Origin: Pisolithus tinctorius
Taxonomy: Eukaryota; Basidiomycota; Agaricomycetes; Boletales; Pisolithaceae
Direction: 5' to 3'
NCBI GenBank assembly: GCA_024663395.1
Contig: JANFAH010000006.1
Span: 2,728,001-2,792,000 of the forward strand
DNA: 64,000 nt
Shown here: piece after piece, positions 42,565 to 54,669 of the stretch
How positions within the stretch are numbered: the stretch's first letter is position 1
How the letters are laid out: each line of letters opens with the position of its first letter
Notes under the pieces: generated by a model
Databases searched by the model: none
What the model was told of the DNA's origin: nothing
The model's input: the letters and a program-made list of their open reading frames with translations, nothing else
Made by a program: the position numbers and the translations under genes

Positions 42565-45500
42565 ATGGTTAATACCCGTGCCTCTACCCACCGAGCTACG
42601 AGAGCTCGAGCATCATCATTACCTCCCAGTCCACTGACGGCTCAGCCTGGTGCTGACATTGTCGACAACTCCCCACTCCCGAAATTGACTCCACTAGGAA
42701 GTCAATACTCCACCCCTATCGAAAGGCCCATCGTGGATAATGTCCAGAGTTATAGCAATGTGGTAAGAACAGGCTCGAGGGATCCAAGCCCAATGTCCAA
42801 AGAAGTGATCGCTAATGTCCCTGGCTCGAGAGTTAGCTTGCCAGTGGACCCAGGCTTGAGAGCTATCTCGCCAACGTACCTTGGCTTGAGAAATACCTCG
42901 CCCACTTGGCCAGGCTTGAGAGCTACCTCGCCGATGCACCCTGAACTGAGGCCCATCCTGCCAAGGCCTCCTGGCTTGAGAGTTAACTCACCAGTAAACC
43001 CCGGTGATAAGGAAATCCCAGGAGCTGAAAACGCTCACACCGTTAGAGTCTGGGTACCGACTCACAAAGTAAGCGAGATCCCACCCGTTCACATCCGATG
43101 CAACTCCATCTTTCCTGCAAGCGAAGTAGATGTCGAGCAAGGTGATTGGACGGAAGTAGTGCGAAGATGATCGCGCGAACGATGCGCTCACAGTATGCTG
43201 AGGTCTGATCAGAGAGACATCGTCCGAAAGGCCGAAAGATGACTGACCCCGGAAGAACAGGACAGGATCCGAAGAAGATCGTTGTCCCTGATGAGGAATA
43301 ACCTTGACAGCCCCACGACGGAAGGTGATGAGCCACTGATTACCAAGAATCATAAAGGGAAGGGACCCGACCCAAGGAACTGGGGGGACTTGGACCTTAG
43401 TGACAGGGAGATGGACCCAGAAGCACAACGCGCTGCTCTCGCATCCTGGAATGTTGTGAATAAGCTAGCATATGAAGGGAATGACGACCCGCCTGGGCCC
43501 TCACAAAAGGCCATTAAGGAAGGTGTCGCGTTGAATGACGAAGACACTTCCCAGAACCTGGCTAACGATCGCCCTGAATGAGCTTCAGAAAAGAAAAGAT
43601 CAAAACAAAGGGTTAAGGATAGGAGAACTGTACTGAAGCCGCCCAAGGTTCCTCCCAATCCTGTGAAGGATATGGTTGATAGGGTTGTGCATCAGGACCA
43701 TAAACGGCGCAAGTGACAAAAGACTCTGAAAGCTATGGAACCTGTGAAACAAATTAATCCCAAAAGTTACATTGGGTTAGCATTCAAACGACTCGAGAAG
43801 GATGAGAGACGCACCAGTAGGACAAAGAGGAAACATAAGTCCTCTCGTCGACGCAAATCATTCGATGATAGTGATTCTGACCATAGTTCGAGTGACGATT
43901 CTGAAATCAGCTCCTCAAGTGATGACCCGAGCTCAGGTCCTAGCAGCTCGAGTAATGACGATTCGACTTCAAGCACATCTGGCAGCTCTTCAAGCTCCAG
44001 TATGTCCTTGGATGACTCTAGTAGGTCGTGAGAACATCGATGGTGAGGGCGGTCCAAGTGGTGAAGAAGCCATAGTCACCGATCACATAAATTGAAGAAG
44101 AGATCCTGATCACATTGGAAGACAATGCTAAAACCAATCCCACCCACGAAGTATGACAGGTCGGACAACCCTCATGCGTTCCATTGTTTCGTAACAGAAG
44201 GGACTGCATATGTTGAAGATGGTTGTGTGGAGACCAAGAAGCATGCGTTTATTTTGTCACACTACCTAACGGGAAAGGCACATGAGTTCTATGTGTGCGA
44301 AGTGTCTGGAGATCCCTACAAGTGGAGGTTATTGGATTTCTTTATGGAATTGTTTAACTACTGCTTCCCCATTGACTTCCGAATGCATCAGTGGGAGAAA
44401 CTACAATCTTGCTATCAAAACTCTAAGACAGATCTGGAACATGATTGGAGAGACCAATGAACGCACCAAAGTACATAAGTTCTGGTCAGGGCTACGAAAG
44501 GAGCTCCAACGCGATCTGTGGAAGGAAAAGTTGAACCCTGAGGTATCAAATTTAAAGAAGGTTGTGGCTTCAGCGGAAATCCTTGAGATCGCACAATCAA
44601 TCACTGGAGATTATACCCATAAATCGCGAAGACAGCGGAGTAAGAAACACACTGTCGAAAGCACGGCAGTCTCGACAGGGGAACTGGAAAGCTCGAGGAA
44701 CAGACGACACTGTGCTCGCAGAAAGAGATACAAGAGCAAGGGGAATCAAAGGGATTCTGCACCTGCGGAATCGTCCAAGAATGGGGGACGACATGTGAGA
44801 CACCAAGATAAGCGTAAGCGCGATAACCCCAGGATGAGCAAAGAGGAACAGGAGCGACATAAGGCGGAAGGACTCTGCTTTGTCTGCCATAAGTCTGGGC
44901 ATTTTTCGAGAAACTGTCCTGACAAAAATACAGTACCCTCATCCAGCAAACCTCCAGGCATTACGAGCTTTGGAGTGGACGTGGACTTTGGGGACATCGA
45001 ATGTCAGCGCCTCCTTGCCAAGTCAACCGAAAATGACCCCGAAGTATCTGTGCATTTTATCCAGACTCGAGGACCTACTGTCCAGGACAATGACAATGAA
45101 CCTGAAGATGACCTCCCTGACCTTGAGAGTGTCTCCAATGATGACAAGTACGGTACTGACAACGGAGTCACCACCAATGACGAGGACTCCGGTGACAGGA
45201 TGAGAGTATACATCTATTCCAACAATCAGATATGGGAGCGTCAACAGTCAGAAACCAGAATCGGGAATCCGATCGCAGATCGCGCTAGGGAACTATTATC
45301 AGGGATATGCTACCCAGGAGATGATCCGGATTCTTTACACACCTATATGGACACTCGCTTCCTTGTTTATGATTTGAAGGATGGACAACACATGATTGTG
45401 GAAAGTGAAAGGGATGTAGTGAGCCCTGAGGATAGGATTATGATTGAAACCCACCTCTTAATGGATCCAACGTTCTGGATCGACCACTGGTATTGGGCTC

Positions 45501-46197
45501 TAAGGGGTGAGAGCCTAGGTCTCACAATGACAGAAATACAGACCCTAGAGAGAGATAGGAACTGGACATCAGCCTCAATGGGAAACCCAGTTGAGGAACG
45601 AATCGTCACTAGGCTTAGAGACCATGCCCTTCCAATCCTGGAAAGAGGGAATGTAAATCGATTTGAATGTGATAGGAAAGATGATACAACTTTCCTAATA
45701 TTTGACTATCACCTAGGCATTCGGCTAGAGCTCCCCTCGAGCAAGACTGCAATCCCTGACTTCGACATTGTCCATTGGCACGCAAAGGAGGTGTTCCGAT
45801 CGTGCCTGACCCTTCTTGGTCACGACCCTCTCGAGGATGATGATACAGGAATTGGCTCGCTTTTCGACGGACACGTGTCTGGGTCAGACTCTGTACAACG
45901 TGACACTGAAAACGACTTGCTGTGTAATGTGATCCATGTGAAGGGGGCTAACGTCCGCGCTGATGACCGAACAACCCTGCAAAGGAACACGTCAATAACC
46001 AAGGACTTTACGCGAAAGATACTGAAACCATTGGTGGTGGTGGTGGTGCACGTCAATGGCCACCCCGCGTGCGCTTTGATCGACACTGGATCACTAGCAG
46101 ACTTTATGTCAGTAACACTCGCCAAACAGTTACAAGTAAAAAGGGTCCCGCTTGAGAAACCACTTACCATACAACTGGTCATTCAAGGCTCGCGATC
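42565..46197 (+). pseudogene. gypsy-C Gag-protease region, part 1
   Basis: Starts MVNTRASTHRATRARASS. A leader with eight or so repeats of a PGLRxxSP unit (42800-43010) is followed by basic and Ser-rich acidic tracts (43840-44030), a Gag core (YDRSDNPHAFHCFVTEGTAY, 44145) and WSGLRKELQRDLWKEKLNPE. The CCHC knuckle CFVCHKSGHFSRNC lies at 44877, and the aspartic protease ALIDTGSLADFMSVTLAKQL at 46073. The frame is interrupted by several TGA stops (for example 43168, 43579 and 44029) and one frameshift between about 44420 and 44460. It is split inside the protease by copia-D; the remainder is at 52380-52575. Confidence 0.85.
46193..46197. repeat. Target-site duplication of copia-D, left copy (cgatc)
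   Basis: Identical to 52375-52379. Removing copia-D and one copy rejoins the gypsy-C protease in frame (GSR-SKVNFG). Confidence 0.93.
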
Positions 46198-46536
46198 TGT
46201 TAGGAATGATGCGTGCGCGGTGACTGACATTGGGGTGATTAGGTACAAGCGATGTTGTGTACGAGGGTGCTCGGCTTAAGACTCAGCGTGCTCAGGCAGG
46301 AATGTGGGTCGACAAGGTGACGTTCTCGTCTCATAGGGATTCTATCCCCTGTGGTAGCTACCTTATATCTACGTCGTGTATTTGATATCTTGTCTGTTGG
46401 GGCGCGTCCGCCCTTACTCCCACCTTTGTATTTTTTCACTTTGTTTGTCCCCCTCTTGGGGTTATGACATATATCCCACACTCTCTGTGCGTCATCGTTT
46501 CCTTATTTGGGTGTGACGGTGGGTTGGATTCCTACA
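46198..46536 (-). repeat. copia-D 3' LTR
   Basis: 339 bp; plus-strand text begins tgttaggaatgatg and ends ggattcctaca. Matches 51026-51250 plus 52262-52374. Confidence 0.93.
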
Positions 46537-46545
46537 CTCCCCCTC
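46537..46545 (-). promoter_or_regulatory. copia-D polypurine tract
   Basis: Minus-strand gagggggag abutting the 3' LTR and overlapping the polyprotein TGA stop, as in copia-1. Confidence 0.85.
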
Positions 46546-49500
46546 AAGCCAGGGTCATGCCCAAGGCTTCTCTGTTATGTTCGTGTTTCGGTCTGGTTAA
46601 TGCTTTAGTGAAGATATCGGCCGTCATTTCGACCGTAGGGCAGTATTTTAAGTTAATTATTTCTCTCTTCGTGCAGTCGTGAATAAAGTGATTTTTAGTA
46701 TCAAAGTGTTTTGATCATTGATGATATTGCGCATTTTTCGCAATCGCTAGCGCTGATTGGTTATCGCCGTAGAGCGTTGTAGCCTCTAACTGCGGGCAAT
46801 CTAGTTCACTCAGTAGGCTTCGTAACCATATAATTTCGTGTGTTGCGTTCGCCATCGATATGTATTTGGCTTCTGCCGTGGAGAGGGCCACATGATTCTG
46901 TTTCTTTGAGTACCATGTGATCGCACCCTGGTTGAAGGCGGATACATAGCCTGAGATTGATATCCAATCATCGTCATTAGCGAAGTCGGCGTCTGAATAC
47001 ATAATTAATTTATTGTGTTCAGGATGAGTTGGGTCAGCCTTATAGGCAATCCCATAGCTTTTAGTTCCCGCTAGATATCTTAGTATTCTTTTTGCTGCCA
47101 TCCAATGGGACAGGTCGGGATTTGCTGTAAAGGATGCGAGTCTGTTGACCGCGTACATTATGTCGGGCCTCATGGCCACTGATGCATACATTAGGTGCCC
47201 TATGAGTGTTGCATAGTTGCCGCTAGGTACACCTTCGGCCTCAGTGTCATGTGGACTTAGTCGCGTGCCCAGATCGAGTGGAGTTTTGACTGGGTTTGCG
47301 TCGATCATTCCATATTTTTGTAGTAGTCCCTCGATATAGCGTGTCTGGCTGAGGGTAATTGTTCCATTGGTGCGATTTCGTGTAATCTCAATCCCAACTA
47401 GTTTACTTGGGTCTCCGAGGTCTGTTACCTCGAACATATTTTGTAGTTGTAATTTTAATTTAGTCATAAGTTCGGCAGTGTTGGTGACAAGTACTAGGTC
47501 ATCTACCCATACCATAATGATCTCGATTGTAGTCGAGGTTTTTCTTATGTATACACAGGGATCAGAGTGGAGCCGAGCGAAGCCGACGGTTTGTAACTGG
47601 CCATTCAGCTCTCCGTTCCACTCTCATCCGGATTGTTTCAGTCCGTATAATGTTTTAATTAATTTGCATAGGCGTCCGGTTTCGTCGTCGAAACCCTCGG
47701 GCTGTTCCATATATATTTCTTCTTTTAGTTTACCATTTAAGTATGCGCCTTTTACATCCATTTGTTGGATTTCCCAGTTTTGGGCATTGGCCAATGATAA
47801 GATAAGGCGTATTGTTTCTAGTCTAACGACTGGGGAATAGGTGTCGTTATAATCCATTCCTGGGACCTGGGAGTACCCCTTGGCAACTAATCTTGCCTTG
47901 TATTTTTGGAGTACCCCATCTTTATCGTATTTTCAGGTGAATACCCATTTATTCGAGACGGGTTTGTGCCCTTCCGGTGGATCTACTAATATCCACATCC
48001 CTTTTTCACGCAATTGTTGTAGCTCGGCTTCTATGGCTTTTTGCCATTCTGGCCATTCAAGTGAGGCTTTAGCCTCTCGTAGTGTTTTGGGGTCGCCTTC
48101 CCCTAGTGTACTTTCATTAAATGCCAGGTACACTCGCTCCGCTGACGAGAGTTCGCGGTTCTCCGACGTTTGCTCATCGTTTAGTAATTCGTCCAAATCA
48201 GGTAATGGATCATTCAGCACGTTGTAATCGTGTGATGTCCGGGCCCTTTTGCTTCGCCTCATGGGCTCGTCATGTGACTCTGTTTGTTTCCATTTTGGTT
48301 CCGCCTTGTCGCTGATGGTTCTTTCTCCCTCGCCTCCAGTGTCTCCCCCTGCAAGCGGCAGGTCTTGAGGAGGCGGGTTGATTGCTGGATGGAATCGATA
48401 GTTTCTCAAGGTACGTATTTGTCTTGTGCGTGCGTCGAAGTACTGAACAGTGTGCAGGCCATCTAGGAAGCCCACGAATGGGTGCGTGTGCGATCTCGCA
48501 TCCAACTTGGAGATCGTTTGATGCTCGTCGAGGATCCACATGCGTGTTCCAAACTCTTGCAAGTGTGATACGTTGGGCTCTTGCCCATGCCATCCCTCGT
48601 AGGGTGTTCTTTCATAGGTGCGTGTCCACGCGCAATTGCGCACATAAACTGCATAATTTATGGCTTCGCACCACAGGAATTTCGGCATGTCTCTTGCCAG
48701 TAGCATCGCCCATCCAAGTTCTATGACGGTACGATTGAATCGTTCAGCTATGCTGTTTTGGGATGGCGAGTACGGTGCCATAGGTTCTAGCAGTATTCCT
48801 TTTTCTTTGCACCATGTTATCAGTGCGTTGTTGATGTATTCGGTTCCATTGTCATATCTGATTCACTTAGGGAGTATGTCTTTCTGCCTTTCCAACATCT
48901 GCACGTATTCTTTTATGCGTTCTGTTGCTTCCCCCTTTTGTTTCATGTAGTACATTGTAGCGTACCTTGTTGCATCGTCGATAAATGATATGTAGTATCG
49001 ATCGCCATGTATGGATGTCGTTCGTGCTGGTCCCCACACATCTGTATGAGTCAATTCTCCTGGTGCCGAGGATCGGTGTGCTGCCTTGGACAGGTGCGGT
49101 TTGCGTGTCTGCTTAGCAGCAGTGCACGCTTCGCAATTGAAATCGGGCGAGTTTGGATTGACTTCGAACCCTTTCACTAACTTCTTATGGAACAGGCGGC
49201 GCAGTCTGCTTATCCCAATATGGCCAAAGTGTTTATGCCATGTTTTCCACGAGGTTGTTTCATCAGCGAGACTGGTTTGCTTGCTCCTCGTAGGTACTGT
49301 AAATTGTAGTTCGTATAAATGATTTTTCCGCTTCCCCAGTGCGATGACATCCCCTGAGGAATTGCGCAACTCGACCTGGCCTCCTCCACTGATGGAGCGG
49401 CCACCTTGTGCGTCTAAGTGGCCAATCGAAAATAGGTTGTTAGGCGATGACGGCACATGTAACACATCGCGTAAATTAACAGTGACTGTCCGGTCACCTA

Positions 49501-50923
49501 TTTGGCTATTCACCATGACTGTGCCACGTCCGGGTATGGCAGCCAGCTTGGTACCTATTCCGGAGACTGTTTTGTCCAGTAGTACCTCGTAGGTAGTAAA
49601 TGCTTCGCGATGAGCGCAGATGTGCGATGTTGTAGCGCTATCAGCCAACCACACATATGCAGAATAAGTTTCTGATTTGGGAGACTTAGTATCTACACTT
49701 TCAGTAGAGGAGAATGCTACATCGTCTTTGGAGTCCGTATTCTCCACTGCATGATGCGCTTTATCTGATCGTCTGGAGCGTCTACTAGACTGCTTCCTAT
49801 CCCGATCTCTATCTCGGTCTCTAGATCTCTGTCTTCGCCGTTTATCTTTGTTATCCGGGTTGGTCCAACACTCCTGGGTAGTGTGGCCAAACTGTTGGCA
49901 GTGCCCGCATTTGGGTTTGTTCTTGAAGCGGCACTCGGAAGTTCTGTGATTGGTGCGACCACATATGTCACACAGGCCCAGATGATCGGCCTTACGTTTA
50001 TTGCTCCCACCGCTCTTGGCGTAGTACCCACTCTCTCTGCCTTCACACTTGCGGCATTCCCATTCGGTGTGGAGTAATGATATTATTTCTTGCGTAGATA
50101 TCTTGGTCGTTTGTGAGTGCGACCCTCTGAGGAAGCTGGAGGTATAGCTATCCCACGAGGTAGGGAGTGATGACAGCAACACGGCCTGGAACTGGGGATC
50201 TGGCATGACGTCACCCATTTCATACAGCCGGTTCTGCAAGTCGCATAGTCTAGTGATATGATCGGGGAGGTCCATATCCTCCTGCACCTTGAGGCCATAG
50301 ATCTCTCACCTAATAGCGGCGATGGACTGCTGGCCCTGGGTTTCATGTACCACGTGTAGGTTACACCACAACGTGGCACTAGTCTCCGTCTCTGATTGGG
50401 CGTGGACGGTTTGGTCGTTAGCGAGGTTTGCCATAAGCGTCGCATATGTGTGTTTGTCACGTTTCTGCCAGGCATTCAATTCGTCCGGCAGGGTCTCGGA
50501 TGGCTGTGGGTCATCTCCTGTCACCATCTCATACAGATCTTGGAGCCGAAGTACGGCAGCGATCTTCTTTTTCCATGCTGCCCAGTTATTAGAGGTGAGC
50601 TTTTCTGTCTTGACTATTTTCATCTCTCCCTCTCATCCTCTTTCTCTAGACCTGGCTCGTCCCTTCCCCTTCGACAACGCCGTCATCGACGTTGAGGACC
50701 CATCGATGATTGGGCTAGGTCCTGTCAGTTGTGACGAGGGCCCTGCAACTGTGGGCGAACCTATTGGTGAGTTGGGCGTTACCTGAGGTGTCCTCAAGGC
50801 ACTAGCTGATGCTATCGGTGCTACAGGTGAGGGCGGCGTTGGTTCGTTGGTCTGTGTGTTAGGGGGTCCGTCCCCTTCGGGCATCGTGCCTCGCGGATTG
50901 GCTGGCGCCCTTGCTCTCGACAT
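46544..50923 (-). pseudogene. copia-D Gag-Pol polyprotein with six TGA stops
   Basis: One minus-strand frame of 1460 codons from ATG 50923. A proline-rich leader ends in SKGKGRARSRERG, then comes Gag (TSNNWAAWKKKIAAVLRLQD), a zinc knuckle CGHCQQFGHTTQEC near 49890 preceded by a CDICGRTNHRTSEC motif, protease DSATTSHICAH at about 49650, GAG-pre-integrase (WHKHFGHIGISRLRRL), integrase (HTDVWGP, YDNGTEY, NSIAERFNRT), RT ([24 protein letters not shown] at 47500) and RNase H (LSTAEAKYISMA, LYGDNQSALAIA). TGA codons at 50633, 50306, 48863, 47933, 47624 and 46715 each stand where Arg is expected (for example QSG-stop-EWN). No frameshift and no TAA/TAG. Catalytic motifs are otherwise intact. Confidence 0.93.
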
Positions 50924-51012
50924 CTCTATTCTCCCCCTCCTGGCAGATAAGCGGGTGGATCTTCTTGGCTGTATGTTGGTGGGTTGGCAACGAGGTCAGT
51001 TACGAGCAGACG

Positions 51013-51025
51013 GGGCTCATAACCT
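51013..51025 (-). promoter_or_regulatory. copia-D primer binding site (initiator-tRNA anticodon arm)
   Basis: Minus-strand GGTTATGAGCCCC directly after the 5' LTR, complementary to the initiator tRNA-Met anticodon stem-loop; same type as copia-1. Confidence 0.82.
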
Positions 51026-52374
51026 GTTAGGAATGATGCGTGCACGGTGACTGACATTGGGGTGATTAGGTACAAGCGATGTTGTGTACGAGGGTGCTCG
51101 GCTTAAGACTCAGCATGCTCAGGCAGGAATGTGGGTCGACGAGGTGACGTTCTCGTCTCATAGGGATTCTATCCCCTGCGGTAGCTACCTTATATCTATG
51201 TCGTGTATTTGATGTCTTGTCTGTTGGGGCGCATCCGCCCTTACTCCCGCTGTGGGACACTACCTCTGGGTAGCGTGCGAATAGGGGAAAGCTGTAGGGA
51301 AAATCCCTAGGCTCGACCCAAGGGGTGCTGAGTAGGAAGGAGACGTAGGATGTGATGGTAGAGTCGGTCGAAGAGTCGAATGTGGGTCACGGAATTTAAT
51401 TCCGTAGAGTCGAAGGAAGGGACAGACTTGCTTTTGAAATTCTGGACGACGATCTTGCACCAAGGAAGTAACTCCGAGACGAATTAAGCGCGCGGGAGAG
51501 GCAAACGAGTTCTGATGGATCAAGGACGCGAAGACACGGTAGACACAGTAGACGCAAAGACACAGATACGCAGCGGACTCAGAGGACGCGAAGACTCTTT
51601 GAACTCTTTAGACTTGCACTAGATGCCGAATGTGGGTCCCAAAAGAGATTATTCTCGTTTCGTCGCTGAGGTGGAATTATATAGTACATGGATAGTAAGG
51701 TACTGATCGGAGAAATGTGGGGCGGGAGAAGCAAAACTCCGAAAAATAAAGGGGACAACGTGTCAGACGTCAAAGCCATACAGCAACGTGTGAAAACAAA
51801 CTGTAAGGTAGTAACTGAGAAATACAACAGGAAAGACGGGTATCTTCCGACAGGGCGAGTGTACACTGTACCGTAGAGTGGAACGCGAAGGGTAGAGGCC
51901 ATAGGTAGAAAGGGGTTCTCGCTTTGCAGAGAAAGGTTCGCGGGAAAGGAACGAGAGGGGTAACCGGAGTTTTTACTGATGATCTGCGTGATTTTCCGAC
52001 TACGTGGCGAGGTGAGGGTTGAAGCGGCATGACTGCGGAATTCTGGATAGACGTATGTCAGGTTGATGTTGACACGGAATTTCGGGATGATGACTGGTGT
52101 GTGTTATTGATGGACCAGGGAGCTCCGAAGGTTCGACAGGCGAGGCAGTGCACGAGGCAGAAGGGATAATTCCGAAGACGATAGACGTGGATGGTAACGG
52201 CGGAATTTTGGTGTTGGCATCCCTATTTTGGCCTCAGGGAGTATACTACTCCCTACACCGCCTTTGTATTTTTTCACTTTGTTTGTCCCCCTCTTGGGGT
52301 TATGACATATATCCTGCGCTCTCTGCGCATCATCATTTCCTTATTTGGGTGTGACGGCGGGTTGGATTCCTACA
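51026..52374 (-). repeat. copia-D 5' LTR, interrupted by a solo LTR
   Basis: 51026-51250 and 52262-52374 together equal the 339-bp 3' LTR; 51251-52257 plus a 4-bp duplication is an insertion. Confidence 0.92.
51251..52257 (-). mobile_element. Solo LTR (family F), 1007 bp
   Basis: Plus-strand ends tgtgggacac and ctccctaca give TG/CA termini, and a ccgc duplication flanks it (51247-51250 and 52258-52261). Minus-strand ACTATATAATTCC near 51680 is a TATA candidate and favours minus orientation. One end has a short palindrome (gggagta/tactccc). No coding capacity recognised; no internal region of this family is present in the window. It is CpG-rich, so probably recent. Confidence 0.88.
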
Positions 52375-52379
52375 CGATC

Positions 52380-52575
52380 GAAGGTAAACTTCGGCGCGAA
52401 AGTAAGGTTCTAATACCAGAATATAGACTGTGAACGTCACTTCGACATAATGAACCTCCAAAATTATGACCTGATTCTCAGGACACCGTTCCTATACCAA
52501 CACAAAGTAATGGTCGGCCTGCACTCGCCCAGAGTAGTAATCAGCAGCTCGAGGCTGATGGAGATGAAGGGCGAG
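52380..52575 (+). pseudogene. gypsy-C protease, part 2
   Basis: Continues the protease after removal of copia-D: SKVNFGAKVRF, one TAA, then DIMNLQNYDLILRTPFLYQH and KVMVGLHSPRVVI, the typical C-terminal half of this protease. It is cut by the 5' LTR of gypsy-A copy 3; the RT part of gypsy-C is absent. Confidence 0.85.
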
Positions 52576-53289
52576 TGTCACGACCGTGCGTTCATTATAA
52601 GTCCCTACACACTCCGCACCCTACTCCGCCGGTCGTTCACTCACTCCGCACCAACTCCACCTGACTTCTGTTGGTTGCGAACCATCTCCGCTCCAACTGC
52701 TGTCGGACTTGTGTTTCTCTCCTACCGGACTGAGCGGACCGTTCTCTGAGGGGTCATGTGACTACCTCCACAGTCAGGTACTCCGCAGCGCGCTCACTGC
52801 ATGGTCCAGTGCCTGGACTATTTCCTTTTCTGGATGTTCTGTGTTACCCGTTCGTATGTCCTCCGTCTACCCTTCATTCATCGTCCAGGAAATTTTACTT
52901 GAAAATTTATGAGTCTCTGTATGTCAGTTCCGATTGCGGTTAGTGTACCTCCGTAGCAGTATAAAAGCATGTACTGTACTCCACTGTTCTTCAGTACGAA
53001 TATCAACTTAGTTCCTACTCTTCCTGACTCCGTCTTCTGTCTGTCGGACTTGTCTCCGACTCTCCGTCTGTACTCTCCCTCTGAAATACAAGGGCTGAGA
53101 TCGTGCAAGGGGGTAGTGCACAAGCTAAACCCAATGCCCTCACTCCGCTCCACCTCTGTCTCAGTGGTCTTTGTTCCTGCCGACACTCCGCTAGTCGGAG
53201 TTCTGTTCCTGTGTGTCGGACTTGCTTCCAGACCACTCCCTAGACCTTATATAGTGTCAGAGTTGGTCGGAGTAGGCCCGGACTTGACA
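52576..53289 (+). repeat. gypsy-A copy 3, 5' LTR
   Basis: 714 bp. TATAAAAG at 52960-52967; predicted RNA 5' end agtacgaatat at 52993-53003. Differences from the 3' LTR are mostly CpG transitions (tccgc/tctgc, tcggac/tcagac). Confidence 0.95.
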
Positions 53290-53291
53290 GT

Positions 53292-53302
53292 ATATTCATA
53301 CT
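53292..53302 (+). promoter_or_regulatory. gypsy-A copy 3 primer binding site, one mismatch
   Basis: atattcatact instead of atattcgtact: the CpG at the centre has become CpA, leaving one mismatch (or G-A) with the predicted self-primer. Confidence 0.65.
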
Positions 53303-53350
53303 CACACTTGTACGATCTCCTTTTCTGTCCTCTGAAAAACTTACGCCATT

Positions 53351-54634
53351 ATGAGAACTCGAGCTCAATCCCAAAGAGAGGTTGCTGAGAACCTTGCTGC
53401 AGCACTAGCCAATCCGCGTCGACTTCCTTCCATCGTCGAACAATTCCAATCCTTCTCCGCTCGACGTCGCTCTCGCGCTGAAGGCGAAAGCGCTTCACAA
53501 GCTGGTCACTCTGACCTCCACCCATCAGCTTTCCATACTCCGTCTCCTCGTAACCGAGATGATGGACCTGACCCCGACCCTGACTACCCTGATGGTGACC
53601 CCGACGGCGGGGGCAGTGGTGACGGGGATATCCCCGAAGACCCGGCTGAGCCGCCAGAGGATCCCCTCGTAGCTCTTGCTAGAGCTGTCCATGCACTTGC
53701 ACGGTCTAGTTCGCGCACTGGGGACTCCGCTCCAAAAACCAAAGTCCGCGAGCCTGATACCTTCGACGGCTCTGACCCTAAAAAACTCCACAAGTTCCTC
53801 ATTCAGTGCAAGCTGAACTTCCAAGACCGCCCCTGCGCATTCCGCTCCGACAGAGCCAAGGTTACCTTCACTCAATCTTATCTTAAGGGTATGGCCCTGG
53901 CTTGGTTCGAGCCAGATTTGCTAAACCCTGACAACTATGACTGCCCGCTCTGGATGGACGACTACCATGAGTTCTTGCAAGAGCTCACAGCTAATTTCGG
54001 TCCGCACGATGCTATAGTGGATGCCATCCAACAACTCGAGAACCTTACCATGAAGGACGGTTCTCGTATTACCAAATATGTCGTGGAGTTCAATCGCTGG
54101 GCTTCGCAAGTCAAGGACTATGGTGTCGGTGCACTCCGCCACCACTTCTATAGCAGACTTCCAGACCACATCAAAGACGAGATCGCTCGTGTCGGTAAGC
54201 CTTCTACCCTCACACAACTCCACGAACTCGCCCAGACCATCGATGCGCACTACTGGGAGCGCAAAGCAGAGATCTCGCACACCACCAAGTCCGCCTCCAA
54301 CAAGTCGCAGTCCTCAAACTCCGACAACAAAGGTAAATCGTCGTCCTCCGCCTCCGCTCTGAAGTCCGACGCCAAGGGCAAGGGCAAACAGAAAGATCCG
54401 CCCAAGTCCAACGCATCCAAGCCCGATATTGCCCACCTCCTGGGTAAAGATGGCAAACTCACCTCCGCCGAGCGCCAGCGCAGGATGAAAAACAACCTCT
54501 GCCTCTTCTGTGGCGAGGCTGGCCATTCCACCAAGGACTGTCCCAAGTCCACCTCTCGCGCAGCCAAAGCCCATGCAGCTACGGCCGAAACTCCGCCTAC
54601 TCCACCTGCGGAGAAGGCAGAGTCAAAAAATTAG
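53351..54634 (+). CDS. gag: gypsy-A Gag (copy 3), intact
   Basis: 427 residues from ATG 53351 to TAG 54632. A basic N-terminus (MRTRAQSQREVAENLA) is followed by an Asp/Pro-rich segment, the Gag capsid-type domain (SYLKGMALAWFEPDLLNPDN at about residue 180), a Lys/Ser-rich linker and a CCHC knuckle CLFCGEAGHSTKDC near residue 393. It packages the element RNA in cytoplasmic particles. The start is fixed by the matching ATG in copies 1 and 2. Termination at TAG competes with -1 frameshifting into pol at the overlapping slippery site. No stop or frameshift in this copy. Confidence 0.93.
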   Translation: MRTRAQSQREVAENLAAALANPRRLPSIVEQFQSFSARRRSRAEGESASQAGHSDLHPSAFHTPSPRNRDDGPDPDPDYPDGDPDGGGSGDGDIPEDPAEPPEDPLVALARAVHALARSSSRTGDSAPKTKVREPDTFDGSDPKKLHKFLIQCKLNFQDRPCAFRSDRAKVTFTQSYLKGMALAWFEPDLLNPDNYDCPLWMDDYHEFLQELTANFGPHDAIVDAIQQLENLTMKDGSRITKYVVEFNRWASQVKDYGVGALRHHFYSRLPDHIKDEIARVGKPSTLTQLHELAQTIDAHYWERKAEISHTTKSASNKSQSSNSDNKGKSSSSASALKSDAKGKGKQKDPPKSNASKPDIAHLLGKDGKLTSAERQRRMKNNLCLFCGEAGHSTKDCPKSTSRAAKAHAATAETPPTPPAEKAESKN

Positions 54635-54669
54635 TCCGCTCCTCCAGGGAGCTCGCACAGCCTGGAGGA
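54625..54669 (+). promoter_or_regulatory. Programmed -1 frameshift signal, copy 3
   Basis: A-AAA-AAT heptamer at 54625-54631, TAG at 54632, 8-nt spacer, stem tcctccagg (54640-54648) and cctggagga (54661-54669) with a 12-nt loop. Identical to copy 2. Confidence 0.8.

Larger units (their letters stand above)
46198..52374 (-). mobile_element. Ty1/copia retrotransposon copia-D
   Basis: Minus-strand element with 3' LTR 46198-46536, 5' LTR 51026-52374 (interrupted by a solo LTR), PBS 51013-51025, polyprotein 50923-46544, polypurine tract 46537-46545 and a cgatc duplication at both ends. Inserted in the gypsy-C protease. Six TGA stops interrupt an otherwise single frame. Confidence 0.95.
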
